Shown one piece after another: positions 15,033-23,962 of a stretch of 27,011 nucleotides of DNA. Source of the DNA: a virus; the IMG/VR virus record IMGVR_UViG_3300038534_000054, positions 1-27,011 of that record, one strand, 5' to 3'. The notes beneath the pieces are model-generated. The model saw only the letters and a list, made by a program, of their open reading frames with translations, searched no databases and was not told the DNA's origin. Each line of letters begins with the position of its first letter. Within the stretch, counting starts at the first letter, position 1. The position numbers and the translations under genes are program-made.

Positions 15033-15490
15033 GCTGGGTTGTTACGGTTGTAACCGTTGCCGCTGCCGTGTATTCCGCTCAACAAAGCAGAGAGGCGGGT
15101 AAGCAGCAGCAATATAATCTTGAAAGGCAAGCCGAGCAGGAAAGATTGTCTGCCGAAGATCAAGAAATACAGCGTAGAGATAAGTTAAATAAGGTTCTCT
15201 CGGCCAATATCGCCAGTGCAGCGGCTTCGGGCACTTTAGGCGAAGGATCACAACAGTCTATAGCGATAGGTGCGGCGCAGCGGGTGGCTAGCTCGGAGGG
15301 TGCCGAATCCTTATCCGAACGAATGCGGCAAGATTTATTACGTAGAGAAGGCAAAGCGGCAAAAACGGCAGGGGATGTCCAAGCCGCTTCTACTTTATTG
15401 AATGCAGGCGTTAAGGCAGCGAGAACACGCTCCGCCCAAAAAACCCAATCACAGGCAGCGAGAACACGCTCCGCCCAAAAAACCCAATAA
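15029..15490 (+). CDS. Internal virion protein, T7 gp14-like (153 aa)
   Basis: The product starts with a hydrophobic segment (MSWVVTVVTVAAAVYSAQQS), followed by a long Gln/Glu/Arg-rich helix (AGKQQQYNLERQAEQERLSAE) and an Ala/Gly/Ser part (ANIASAAASGTLGEGSQQSI), the usual layout of gp14-like proteins that are ejected into the outer membrane. T7 gp14 is 196 aa, so this one is short. The C-terminus contains a repeated AARTRSAQKTQ unit made by a 39-bp tandem duplication that runs to the stop codon. Strong ribosome binding site (AGGAGAAG) and ATGA overlap with the cupin gene. Confidence 0.75.
   Translation: MSWVVTVVTVAAAVYSAQQSREAGKQQQYNLERQAEQERLSAEDQEIQRRDKLNKVLSANIASAAASGTLGEGSQQSIAIGAAQRVASSEGAESLSERMRQDLLRREGKAAKTAGDVQAASTLLNAGVKAARTRSAQKTQSQAARTRSAQKTQ
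15415..15488 (+). repeat. Tandem duplication: two identical 35-bp copies, period 39 bp
   Basis: The 35 bases at 15415-15449 recur without mismatch at 15454-15488, separated by TCACA-like linker bases. Both copies are in frame and encode AARTRSAQKTQ; the second copy ends just before the TAA stop. The period (13 codons) keeps the frame. The lack of any difference suggests a recent duplication. Confidence 0.9.
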
Positions 15491-15510
15491 AAAGTTCGGA
15501 AGGTTAGGAA

Positions 15511-17511
15511 ATGCTAGAAGAAATCCAACGCTATGGCAGTATCCGGCCCCAAGGGGTAGGCACTTCATCCAGAGAGATTAGGATGCAGGCTTTGGCGAAC
15601 CTTGGGAAAAATATTAGTGATGCTGGCTTTGGGTTGCTTGCAGAGAAGCGGCAAAAGGAAGGGCAGATTGAGGGCGCTAAAGCGGGCCAAGAAGCAGTCG
15701 AAACAGGAGAAATTAAAGAGCAAAAAAGCCTTTTTCCTTCTGTTTATCAAGAATCGTTTAATAACGCCCAACAAGCGGCCTACCTCGCTGGTGTTGATCG
15801 ACAAGCCGTAGAAAGATTGTCTGAGCTTGAAAATGAGTTTTCTCACGATCCAGAGGCTTATCAAAAATCCGCTCAAGGTTTGCTTGAAGGTTATGTGAAG
15901 AATGCGCCAGAGTCTTATAAGTTCGCGCTTAACGAATCGATAGGCAAGTATGTTTCCCGTGGAACCATGCGTATTAATGACAATGTTGTTAAGCGGGGCA
16001 AGGAGGAAGCCAAAAGCGAATTGCTAGGCGCTCTTGATACCTATTCGAGAGAAGCATCAAGGGCGGCAAGAAACGGCGATGTCGATGCTGTTCAGGACTA
16101 TTTGCAGAAGTCTGAATTAAGTGCGGCTGCCTTGGTTGAGTCTGGTGAGTGGACTAAGGAGCAGGCTGATGAACAGGTGCGTGTTGCGCGAAACGAAACA
16201 ACAGCACAGGTTTACTTGCAGATAGTCGATGACTCAAGCATAGAAGAAGCGACTAAAGTTATTGAACAAGCAGAGAAAGACGTTCCTAAAGGCTTTTCGG
16301 GTGATGAGTGGGATAGAGTTATAGCTGGCGCTAAAATGCGCTTAAAGACTAAAATGCTTAATCAAGCTAAGGCCGGAAGCGGAAAGCCTAAAGATATTTA
16401 CAGGGATAGAGAAACCGCGCTAAGAATTGCCTTGGATAGCGGTGACAGTGACCCCGAAAAGCTACAAGAGGAGCTATTTTTCCTCTACAACAAAAAAGTG
16501 TTCACTCCATCGCAAACTGCTGGTATTTATTCAAAAATATGGGAAGGCATTGGTGAGCAAGAGAAAGTCTGGAATCGCTATCACGGGGATTCTTCAATCG
16601 TCGTACAGCCTAAAGCGGTTGACAATGTTTACCGCAAAGATATTGCAGAATTAGAGGCGGGTGATAAGGTCAATTTTGTCCGTAATGTTAATCTCGTTCC
16701 CGAGACCATGAAAAAAGAAATTCTTAATGATTTGCACTCGGGCGACATTCAGACTGCGGCAAGCGCCGCTGATATGATAACTCGATTGGAAGAGATACAA
16801 GGGCTACCGGATACATTTAAATCTACTGATAAGGCTTACGCAGCGCAGCTAGACAGATTGATTCAAATTTATGAGCCTGAGACAGCGGTTAAAATGGCAA
16901 GGGAAATGACCGATCCTAAAGATAAAGCAAGAATCGAGGCCGCTCAAGACTTTATCAAGAAAGAGTATAAAAAAGGTTTTTCTGATCACGCAGAAAAAGC
17001 AATGGGGCCATTCTTCGGTAAGCTAGATCCAATGATTGCGCCAAATATAACAAAGGATTATGAAACCGCGTTCAAGCAAAATTACATTAACGGCATGGAC
17101 GAAGATCAAGCCCATGAAGCTGCTGAAAGGGATTTAAAACGTGTTTATCAGGAATGGATGGGGCGACCTATGAAATATTCCCCTGACAAATACTATCAGG
17201 TAGAAGGCTCTACAGATTGGATTGCGAACGATGTAATCAAGGAGTTAAAAACGAATATAGCCGGATCGCCAGATATATTAGATTTTTACCTCATTCCTAC
17301 AGATCAAACGGCAAGAGAGGCCGAAACAGGGAAGCCAAGTTATATTATTCGCTATAAAACTAATGAGGGATGGGATTCAATCGGGCGATATTACCCTGAT
17401 ATTGAAGGGCAGATAGCTGGGAAAATAGAGGAAAATCGAGCATTTGTTGATAAAATGAGAAAGCGTAAAAGCTTTACTTATGATCCCACGCCGTCAGTGT
17501 TTGGACCTTAA
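15511..17511 (+). CDS. Internal virion protein, T7 gp15-like (666 aa)
   Basis: This large, almost wholly helical and charged protein (Glu, Lys, Ala, Gln) has no membrane span, as expected of the gp15-like tube-forming ejection protein. The start shows the typical opening (QRYGSIRPQGVGTSSREIR, then LANLGKNISDAGFGLLAEKR). Repeated helices follow, for example SELENEFSHDPEAYQKSAQG and YVKNAPESYKFALNESIG, near residues 105-150. T7 gp15 is 747 aa. It lies after the gp14-like gene and before the gp16-like block, the T7 order. AGGA lies five bases before ATG 15511. Assignment rests on order and composition; sequence identity to T7 gp15 is probably very low. Confidence 0.72.
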   Translation: MLEEIQRYGSIRPQGVGTSSREIRMQALANLGKNISDAGFGLLAEKRQKEGQIEGAKAGQEAVETGEIKEQKSLFPSVYQESFNNAQQAAYLAGVDRQAVERLSELENEFSHDPEAYQKSAQGLLEGYVKNAPESYKFALNESIGKYVSRGTMRINDNVVKRGKEEAKSELLGALDTYSREASRAARNGDVDAVQDYLQKSELSAAALVESGEWTKEQADEQVRVARNETTAQVYLQIVDDSSIEEATKVIEQAEKDVPKGFSGDEWDRVIAGAKMRLKTKMLNQAKAGSGKPKDIYRDRETALRIALDSGDSDPEKLQEELFFLYNKKVFTPSQTAGIYSKIWEGIGEQEKVWNRYHGDSSIVVQPKAVDNVYRKDIAELEAGDKVNFVRNVNLVPETMKKEILNDLHSGDIQTAASAADMITRLEEIQGLPDTFKSTDKAYAAQLDRLIQIYEPETAVKMAREMTDPKDKARIEAAQDFIKKEYKKGFSDHAEKAMGPFFGKLDPMIAPNITKDYETAFKQNYINGMDEDQAHEAAERDLKRVYQEWMGRPMKYSPDKYYQVEGSTDWIANDVIKELKTNIAGSPDILDFYLIPTDQTAREAETGKPSYIIRYKTNEGWDSIGRYYPDIEGQIAGKIEENRAFVDKMRKRKSFTYDPTPSVFGP

Positions 17512-17513
17512 TT

Positions 17514-19040
17514 ATGCCTATAGTAAGAGATGAAATAGACTTAAACGTAGATCGGGCGATTAATTATGCCGCTCCTGAAATTAAAGACGATATTAGCTTT
17601 AAGAAAAAACTAACGAGCGCTTTTCGTCTTGAAAATGAAATTATCTCATTTATAGCAGAAGAGGGGGGATTACCTGATGGTTACGCCTCAACTGAATATG
17701 ATGTGTTTTCAAAATTTACGGAAGAGGAAAAGCTGGATAAGCGCTTTATTGATGCGGCTGTTTATGCTGACAATGATTCAGAACTAGAGGCGGTAAGAAA
17801 CCAATATCAGCGGGAGCTTGCGGACAGAGAAAATATCCAAGGATATGATGGTGTCCTTGCAGCAATACTTGCGGGAACTTTAAGCCCTGTTAATTTAATT
17901 CCTGTAGGTGGCGCAGCGACTAGGGCATACAAGTCAGGAAATGTTTTAAAGGGTGGTCTGAGTACTGCGGCGGTTGCAGCAGGTACGGTCACAGCATCTG
18001 AGGCGTTGTTGCATGAATCTCAACTAACCAGAACGGGTGATGAATCCGCACTTAACATTACTGGCGGGGCGTTGCTTGGTGGTGCCCTTGGCGGCTTGGT
18101 CGCTAAGTTAAATAAAAACACCTTAAATAAGGCTGCAAAAGAAATTGAGACTACGTTTGATGGCCCAGAAGTTACGACTAGAGTGGGGCCGGATAGTGTT
18201 GGTGCGGCTCAAGTCTTTGGTGATGTTCGCATTAAGGGTAAGAATGTTGAAAAGGCATTGTCGGCTTTAAAAGGGATTGACCCTACAGCGAGAGTTATGA
18301 CCGCTGATAGTCAAGCGGCTAGAAAGTATGGTGCAATGCTATTTGAAAACCCGTTAGAAGTTGAGGGATTAAAAGGCCGCTCCGTTGAGCAATCCGCAAG
18401 AACAAAGCAGCAAATGTACCTTGGCCGAGCGATTAATGTAGCGCATAATGAATTTAAGAAGTTAAAGGAATCGGGCAGCAAAATAAAATACCGTGAATTT
18501 GATGAAATGGTGTCCAGAGAAATAAGGAACCCTAATTCAACAGGAAACGAATACGCAGCTAGGGCGGCCAATGCTTACTCTAAAGAGGTTTTTGATACTG
18601 TATTAAAAGAAGGTCAAGAGCTTAAATTATGGGGCGATGATATGGACGTTGTGACCGCTAAACGGTACTTGAATCGGCGCTGGAACAAAGAAGCGGTAGC
18701 AGGAAATATAAAAGAGTTTGAGCGGGTAATTGAGGACTGGATTAAACGAACTGACCCCTCTGTGGAGTCGCCGGATGAATTAGCTAGCGATATAGCGTTA
18801 AGGATTATGGGTACGCCTGATGGGATGATCCCTTATGATGCGGTAATTCGTGAGGGCGTTGAGGGTGTTTCTGAGGCACCAAACCTTAATAAATTAAAAG
18901 GCTTGCAAGTCTCTGAAAAAGTTTATGTAAAAGAAACTGGCGAATTTAAAAAAGTAAAGGGTGATGCTTTTGAGGTTCACGGCAGGCTAACGAAGCAGCG
19001 TAAAATGGTTGATGTTCTTCGGGGGTGTTTAAATGCGTGA
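17514..19040 (+). CDS. Internal virion protein, gp16-like N-terminal portion (508 aa)
   Basis: The product begins with a helical acidic part, then hydrophobic Ala/Gly segments (LAAILAGTLSPVNLIPVGG near residue 115, and GGALLGGALGGLVAKL near 180) typical of podophage ejection proteins that insert in the membrane. Further on are TAKRYLNRRWNKEAV and LASDIALRIMGTPDGMIPYD, blocks I associate with the middle of large gp16-like proteins. The lytic transglycosylase domain of T7 gp16 is not visible. The C-terminus (VYVKETGEFKKVKGDAF, then RLTKQRKMVDVLRGCL) looks like a small added domain. It overlaps the next ORF by eight bases in the +1 frame. Together with the 579-aa gene at 19268 it probably corresponds to one longer protein in relatives (inference). 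Confidence 0.72.
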   Translation: MPIVRDEIDLNVDRAINYAAPEIKDDISFKKKLTSAFRLENEIISFIAEEGGLPDGYASTEYDVFSKFTEEEKLDKRFIDAAVYADNDSELEAVRNQYQRELADRENIQGYDGVLAAILAGTLSPVNLIPVGGAATRAYKSGNVLKGGLSTAAVAAGTVTASEALLHESQLTRTGDESALNITGGALLGGALGGLVAKLNKNTLNKAAKEIETTFDGPEVTTRVGPDSVGAAQVFGDVRIKGKNVEKALSALKGIDPTARVMTADSQAARKYGAMLFENPLEVEGLKGRSVEQSARTKQQMYLGRAINVAHNEFKKLKESGSKIKYREFDEMVSREIRNPNSTGNEYAARAANAYSKEVFDTVLKEGQELKLWGDDMDVVTAKRYLNRRWNKEAVAGNIKEFERVIEDWIKRTDPSVESPDELASDIALRIMGTPDGMIPYDAVIREGVEGVSEAPNLNKLKGLQVSEKVYVKETGEFKKVKGDAFEVHGRLTKQRKMVDVLRGCLNA

Positions 19041-19281
19041 GGTTTCATTAGCAAGTATCCAGCCTGAAAAAAAAGAGGATTTATCTAAGGTTATTGAGGC
19101 AGCAGTTAAAGCCGCATTGTCGGGCCAGCCTGTACCCGTGATTAAACCATCTACGGTTGTTAATCCGCCCGAGGTCAATGTAACCGTACAGAAGCCCGCC
19201 GCAAAGCATGTAATTGAGGTCAAGCGCGATGGAGCGGGTAGAATTGAGCGAATGATAGTGAGTGCTTATGAGCCTGAGTAA
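19033..19281 (+). CDS. 82-aa small protein between the two halves of the gp16-like block
   Basis: ATG 19033 lies six bases after GGGGGTG and overlaps the preceding stop (ATGCGTGA). The N-terminal half is helical (KEDLSKVIEAAVKAALSG); the middle is Pro/Val-rich (INPPEVNVTVQKP-like region); the end has the pattern VIEVKRDGAGRIERMIVSAY. A Pro/Val linker followed by a VxRDxxGRIxRxxV strand pair is common in short phage proteins near structural genes. Function unknown. Its last 14 bases overlap the next gene, so all three ORFs are translationally linked. Confidence 0.6.
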   Translation: MREVSLASIQPEKKEDLSKVIEAAVKAALSGQPVPVIKPSTVVNPPEVNVTVQKPAAKHVIEVKRDGAGRIERMIVSAYEPE

Positions 19282-21007
19282 CTGTATAAAAAAGGCAGGT
19301 AAATCTTTATCTAAGGTCGATGCAGATTATTTAAATAATCGGTACAAGATCGCTTTAAATAAAGGTTTAGATGATGTTGCAGCAGGCAATCAAGCGCTTG
19401 ATGACTTAGCTAGGATCATTGATTCAGACATTGATACTGTACTGTCAAAGACTGGCGTGAAGGGTAAAGGAAAGCAAGGACTAAGATCACCTTTTAAGGC
19501 TAGAAATTTTCTTATCCCTGATGAGCTGGTGGAGCCGTTTTTAGAAAACTCGGCTGAGCAATTAGCGCACATTTACCTAAGACACACAGTGCCTGATATT
19601 GAGATTTTAAAAGCCTTCGGGGATGCTAAGACCGCGCCAAAAGATACGCTAGACTTCTCGATCATCAATAAAGAAATCATGGAGGATTTTAGAAAGAAAG
19701 CGGTTGAAGCAAAGACAGAAAAAGAAGCGAATAAAATTATTAAGGAAGGTCAAAAGGTTGTCGAGGCAATGGCAGGCGTGAGAGATCGTATAAGGGGTGT
19801 TTATGACCTACCCGAAGGATCGCCTACATTTGGGCGAAGGTTTAACGCGGCTATGAGAAACCTTAATTATGTGAGGTTAATGGGCGGGGTTGTCGCCTCG
19901 TCAATTCCCGATATTGGCAAACAGGTTATGGCCGAAGGTTTTATGCGAGCATTTGGAGATGGTTTTGGGCCGCTGGTAAAAAACCTAGCTAAAATGAAGC
20001 CTATCCGTGAAGAAATGCGGCACATGGGATTGGCACTAGACACTATTACAAATGGTCGAATTGAGGCTATTGCAGATATTAACTCGTATGCTCTAGGGAA
20101 TACTAAAGTTGAACGCGGCTTGGAGTATGTCGCCAATAAGTTCGGCAATATCTCACTTATCAATCAGTGGAATGATTTAATGAAAACCGCACACGCTTTG
20201 GCTATGCAATCGAGGGTTTATGATGATCTGTCGAAAGGGAAGTTTGACAATAGATTGTCTCGGCTTGGCTTAAGCGAAGACGAAGCCCAAGGCATTTATG
20301 AGATGGCTAAAAAACATGGGCGCGTAGAAAATGGTGCAAGATTGTTTAATACAAAGGATTGGGAGCGTCAGGATTTGGCTTTTGCGTGGGCAGCAGCATT
20401 GAGAAAAGAATCAGATCGAGTGGTTATCATTCCAGGACAGGAAAAGCCTTTATTTATGTCAAGGCATGTAGGTCAAACCCTATTGCAGTTTAGATCGTTT
20501 ATGCTTTCGTCAACGCAGAGAACAATGCTTGCAACGGCGCAAGGGCAAGAAGCTAATCCTTTAGCTGGGGTCTTAATTATGACCACACTAGGGTCAATGG
20601 CTTATGCTTTTAAACAGTGGGATGCAGGCCGAGAAATAAGCGACGATCCTAAAGTGTGGGTTGCAGAGGGAATAGACCGATCTGGTGTTTTAGGGATTTT
20701 AATGGAGGGTAACAATACCTTAGAACGGTTCAGCGGGCACAACTACGGGCTAAGGCCTATGATGGGTATATCACAACCGGCATCGAGGTTTGCCTCAAGA
20801 TCACAATATGAGGCTCTTTTGGGGCCAACATACGGAAGCGCTGCGCCAAACATGTTAAGGCTTTTCACGGCTGGAAGCGACGAGCACGAATGGAAGGAAA
20901 GCGACACAACGGCTTTGCGTAGAATGTTGCCGTTTCAAAATTTAACTATATTCAGACAAGGCGTTGATGCCGCTGAGAAATATGTCCATGAGGAATTTAT
21001 AGAATGA
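19268..21007 (+). CDS. Internal virion protein, gp16-like C-terminal portion (579 aa)
   Basis: I chose ATG 19268 over an in-frame GTG at 19262; both overlap the previous gene, so coupling probably drives initiation (no clear ribosome binding site). The first 65 residues (SLSNCIKKAGKSLSKVDAD, then LDDLARIIDS) form a small helical domain. From about residue 75 the sequence shows a typical ejection-protein part: FKARNFLIPDELVEPFLENS, VRLMGGVVASSIPDIGKQVM (a possible membrane segment), HVGQTLLQFRSFMLSSTQR, GVLIMTTLGSMAYAFKQW (second hydrophobic segment), VAEGIDRSGVLGILME and GLRPMMGISQPASRFASR. These blocks recur in gp16-like or equivalent DNA-ejection proteins of podophages. The stop overlaps the tail fibre start (ATGA). 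Confidence 0.78.
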   Translation: MSLSNCIKKAGKSLSKVDADYLNNRYKIALNKGLDDVAAGNQALDDLARIIDSDIDTVLSKTGVKGKGKQGLRSPFKARNFLIPDELVEPFLENSAEQLAHIYLRHTVPDIEILKAFGDAKTAPKDTLDFSIINKEIMEDFRKKAVEAKTEKEANKIIKEGQKVVEAMAGVRDRIRGVYDLPEGSPTFGRRFNAAMRNLNYVRLMGGVVASSIPDIGKQVMAEGFMRAFGDGFGPLVKNLAKMKPIREEMRHMGLALDTITNGRIEAIADINSYALGNTKVERGLEYVANKFGNISLINQWNDLMKTAHALAMQSRVYDDLSKGKFDNRLSRLGLSEDEAQGIYEMAKKHGRVENGARLFNTKDWERQDLAFAWAAALRKESDRVVIIPGQEKPLFMSRHVGQTLLQFRSFMLSSTQRTMLATAQGQEANPLAGVLIMTTLGSMAYAFKQWDAGREISDDPKVWVAEGIDRSGVLGILMEGNNTLERFSGHNYGLRPMMGISQPASRFASRSQYEALLGPTYGSAAPNMLRLFTAGSDEHEWKESDTTALRRMLPFQNLTIFRQGVDAAEKYVHEEFIE

Positions 21008-23280
21008 CCATTTTAGACAACGGCACAAGAAATCAATACACCGCAACAGGAGGGCAAACTGTATTTATTTATGACTTTGAGATATTCGAGTCAGGCGATA
21101 TTGTTGTTTATCGCAATACCACCTTATTGAGCTTTGGCACGGATTACACCTTAACTGGTGTAGGTGATGACAATGGCGGCACGGTTGTTTTAACGGCTGG
21201 TGCTACTGCGGGTCACGTTTACACGATATTTCGTCAAACAACACCAGAGAGAATTACTGACTACCAACAAAGTGGTAATTTCCTAGCAGAAGAAATCAAC
21301 AACGATTTAGACCGTATTTGGGCTGTTATTCAAGAGCTAGAAACAGATCAATCGCGGTTTTTACAAACATCCGAAATAACACAAGTTCCACTTCCAGTAA
21401 CGCTTGAGGATTCTATTACAGGTAATTATTTACGCTGGAAGGACGCTAACACTGTAGAGTCTGTGAGCCTTGGCACTTTTTCCAGTGCGAATGCTGCGGC
21501 ATCGACCTATGATGATTCTGACTCTACTGTCACAGCGGGAAGTGTTCAAGATGCGCTAGATGAAACGGATAGCCGTTTAGGTTTTCATAGGGTTGCTGAT
21601 TACGCTGAATTGATAGCGCTAGACACTACAAATATGGTTGATGGACAGGTAGTCCATATCACTGATTCAGGCATTGCAGGCTCGGGCAATATCCGTAAAG
21701 TAGTGGGACATGGGTTTACGTCTACAAGTGGCGTTATTGTTAGGATAGATGACGATACATATTGGGAAAGGGAGTATGGCGAAAAAATCAATATCCGATG
21801 GTATTCTCCAGCGGGTGACGGCACAACAAACGATGCCTCGATAATAGATTTATTAAACGTCACGGGTAATAGTATTGATTTAGCTGGTTTGAGCTATGCT
21901 TATACAGGATCATTTTCACGTGTCGCTAAATTCTATAATGGAAATATTATCAGTAGCGTAAACGGGACTTATGAATACACTGACAACATTATTACGACAG
22001 ATAAAACTATTACAGTCGGCGCAGCGGGGACTTTTTTAAGATTAGATGCTGCGCTTGATTACTTAAAGTCGCAGGTAATACTTGCTCAGGTTCAATTATC
22101 TATTTTAGATAAGTACTCAACAAAATCAGCATCCGACCCTATGGCACTAGATCAATATCTATTCGATCACCCGCAGTCTTACAATGTTGAGCTGGTTGGC
22201 CCCGCAATGGCGGGAGCAGTCCCCAGTAATTCAGATATGACGGGTACCGAATCAACGGACGAAACATTTTGTTTAGGTCGGTACAATGCCGCGATTTATT
22301 TGCATGGCACAGGTTCAAGCGGAAGTTACGGCCTAGCTTGCCCTAATGGGTTAGCTAGAATAAAGGATTTAATGGTATTTAGTGCCACTCGATATAGTAT
22401 AGATTTAGGCTTTAATGGAAGCCATTTTGCTTCTGATAAAACTAGAGGTTGTATATTTGAAAACTATACCGGTTTTGGGGGTGTTTGGGGAATCATAGGG
22501 AAAGACGCACATTTAGCGTTTAATACAGATTCGTTTTTTGCCTATCAATTTGAGGGTGGCCCCATAGATTCATTAGGCTGTGTAATTAGAGCAGACGCTG
22601 CGACCATGAATCTCTATACTATTTCAGGAGTTCAGCCTTCGACTGGCCCCAAGTATGGTATTTTTGCGGATGAGCGCTCAATGGTGTATTTACCATTTAA
22701 TAACGTAGAGCTATTGCAGATACAAGGATCGTTTTTGCATGGCATCTTTGCGGATAACGGCAGTTTTGTTAGCGGGGTTGACGTAGAATTTACGGGTGTT
22801 ACTCAACCGCTGACAGCTTCTAAAGCCGGAGCTTATATTAAAATCACAAATCCAGTAATTTCTGATGCCGACCCTACTAACACCGCATCTGTGAGCGGCG
22901 CGAGCCAAGGCGGGTATGGTAATAATATCTATCAAGGGTCATTAATTTGTGCAGGTTTAGATGCAACAGTGGACATACATAATGGCACTATGGACAATTG
23001 TATAGCAACTAGGGGTTTGACCGCTGCTGGCGGTAGAATCTTTGTTGCTACGGGTGATATTGCTGTAGATGATTGCCGGTTTACCGTGGCGTTTGCTAAC
23101 TTTGACGCGGCGGGTACCAGCCAGATAAACGCTACCTTAACAAACCCTAAATCTGGATCATTAGATCAATGTTTAGCCACTAATCAATCATCTGTTCGTG
23201 TTGGAACTAGTAGCGGCTTATCGTTTGGCCCAGCTTTGAACACCACCACAAATGGTAATCTGTTTAGTTCGAGTGCTTAA
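21004..23280 (+). CDS. Tail fibre / tailspike protein (758 aa)
   Basis: This should be the receptor-binding fibre. Residues 1-120 form a virion-attachment domain common in podophage fibres: NQYTATGGQTVFIYDFEIFE, YRNTTLLSFGTDYTLTGVG, GGTVVLTAGATAGHVYTIFR, ERITDYQQSGNFLAEEIN, then a trimerising helix DLDRIWAVIQELE. A linker with YDDSDSTVTAGSVQDALDE (about 168-190) follows. From about 270 on, short strands with turn residues (NGNIISSVNGTYEYTDNI; later SFVSGVDVEFTG, and ATVDIHNGTMDNC) suggest a right-handed beta-helix, which in spikes may bind or cleave polysaccharide. No catalytic site is identifiable by eye. GAGGAA lies nine bases before the start, and the stop is two bases before the endolysin start. 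Confidence 0.85.
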   Translation: MTILDNGTRNQYTATGGQTVFIYDFEIFESGDIVVYRNTTLLSFGTDYTLTGVGDDNGGTVVLTAGATAGHVYTIFRQTTPERITDYQQSGNFLAEEINNDLDRIWAVIQELETDQSRFLQTSEITQVPLPVTLEDSITGNYLRWKDANTVESVSLGTFSSANAAASTYDDSDSTVTAGSVQDALDETDSRLGFHRVADYAELIALDTTNMVDGQVVHITDSGIAGSGNIRKVVGHGFTSTSGVIVRIDDDTYWEREYGEKINIRWYSPAGDGTTNDASIIDLLNVTGNSIDLAGLSYAYTGSFSRVAKFYNGNIISSVNGTYEYTDNIITTDKTITVGAAGTFLRLDAALDYLKSQVILAQVQLSILDKYSTKSASDPMALDQYLFDHPQSYNVELVGPAMAGAVPSNSDMTGTESTDETFCLGRYNAAIYLHGTGSSGSYGLACPNGLARIKDLMVFSATRYSIDLGFNGSHFASDKTRGCIFENYTGFGGVWGIIGKDAHLAFNTDSFFAYQFEGGPIDSLGCVIRADAATMNLYTISGVQPSTGPKYGIFADERSMVYLPFNNVELLQIQGSFLHGIFADNGSFVSGVDVEFTGVTQPLTASKAGAYIKITNPVISDADPTNTASVSGASQGGYGNNIYQGSLICAGLDATVDIHNGTMDNCIATRGLTAAGGRIFVATGDIAVDDCRFTVAFANFDAAGTSQINATLTNPKSGSLDQCLATNQSSVRVGTSSGLSFGPALNTTTNGNLFSSSA

Positions 23281-23282
23281 AA

Positions 23283-23741
23283 ATGAAATACTTCACTCCA
23301 CAAGAATTTATTCGAAAAGGTTCAGTAGGTGATATTGACTGGTTCCCCCGAATGTCACAGGAGCTGTTGATTAAGTTAGACTTGCTTAGGTTTAATTGGG
23401 GTAAACCAATACATATCAGTCCTCACAATGGTGCTATAGGCCGTTTTGGTAATGGAACAGGTTATCATTATGGTGAAACACACGGCGAAGTAAAAGCCAT
23501 TGACATCATGCCCGAAGGTATAGAAACCTACGACGATGCACAGGCATTCATTAAGTTGGCTACCAGCCTAGGATTTACCGGAATAGGCTTTTATCCGAAT
23601 TGGAAGCCAGAGTGCGGCTTTCATGTAGACGTAAGACCGGATCGAGACTACGGAAGTCCGGCAATGTGGGGGGCTGTAAACGATGGAGAAGGTCAGTATA
23701 CTGTCACCTTAACCGAAGCAATGAATAGGCTATTAGCATGA
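23283..23741 (+). CDS. Endolysin, M15-type zinc peptidase (152 aa)
   Basis: The enzyme should cut the peptide part of peptidoglycan at lysis. It has the metal signature of the M15 family: H67 and D74 in THGEVKAIDI (spacing HxxxxxxD), and H114 in GFHVDVRP; E110 just before the last motif could be the general base. The length suits a single catalytic domain, and there is no signal peptide, so a holin is needed for release. It starts two bases after the tail fibre stop without a clear ribosome binding site, and overlaps the next gene by ATGA. The neighbouring holin candidate and spanins support the lysis role. Confidence 0.87.
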   Translation: MKYFTPQEFIRKGSVGDIDWFPRMSQELLIKLDLLRFNWGKPIHISPHNGAIGRFGNGTGYHYGETHGEVKAIDIMPEGIETYDDAQAFIKLATSLGFTGIGFYPNWKPECGFHVDVRPDRDYGSPAMWGAVNDGEGQYTVTLTEAMNRLLA

Positions 23742-23962
23742 GATTACCTACAGCAGATGATTTGAGATCAGACACCGTTAAAACTGGCGCATTAGCAACA
23801 CTATTTGGCGCTATTGGCGCATTAGCACAAGGGCTTGGCGCGGGCGGCTTAATACCACAATCCACCGTAAACACAATCTTGGCGGTATCACCTTATGCTT
23901 TAATCGTGGTTGGCTACCTTTCGTCATATTTTCGTATTAACCAAAAGACCATTTTAAAATGA
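23738..23962 (+). CDS. Putative holin (74 aa, two membrane segments)
   Basis: Two hydrophobic helices are visible: residues about 17-38 (TGALATLFGAIGALAQGLGAG) and 43-64 (VNTILAVSPYALIVVGYLSS), with short polar ends and a basic C-terminus. Size, two spans and position between endolysin and spanin genes fit a class II-type holin. No sequence family is recognised, so a different small membrane role remains possible. It overlaps both neighbours by ATGA. Confidence 0.7.
   Translation: MRLPTADDLRSDTVKTGALATLFGAIGALAQGLGAGGLIPQSTVNTILAVSPYALIVVGYLSSYFRINQKTILK

Noticed and set aside
15415-15488. The 35-bp direct repeats as phage attachment sites.
   Set aside because: They are adjacent, in frame and part of a coding sequence, so a simple tandem duplication explains them; no integrase is near.
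16619-16650. A TTGACA hexamer inside the gp15-like gene as a possible internal promoter.
   Set aside because: No acceptable -10 box at 16-18 bases, and it lies in the middle of a coding sequence.
19026-19040. TTTAAAT just before the stop of the 508-aa gp16-like gene reads as a canonical -1 slippery heptamer (T TTA AAT) in the correct frame.
   Set aside because: A -1 slip leads to a stop after about five codons (TAG following CAT), and the next ORF is in the +1 frame, so it would not make a useful fusion. Reinitiation at the overlapping ATG 19033 explains the arrangement better.
492-23280. A diversity-generating retroelement (as in BPP-1) acting on the fibre or the 1111-aa protein.
   Set aside because: No reverse transcriptase gene and no template/variable repeat pair was noticed in the window; the fibre C-terminus does not look like a C-type lectin variable region.
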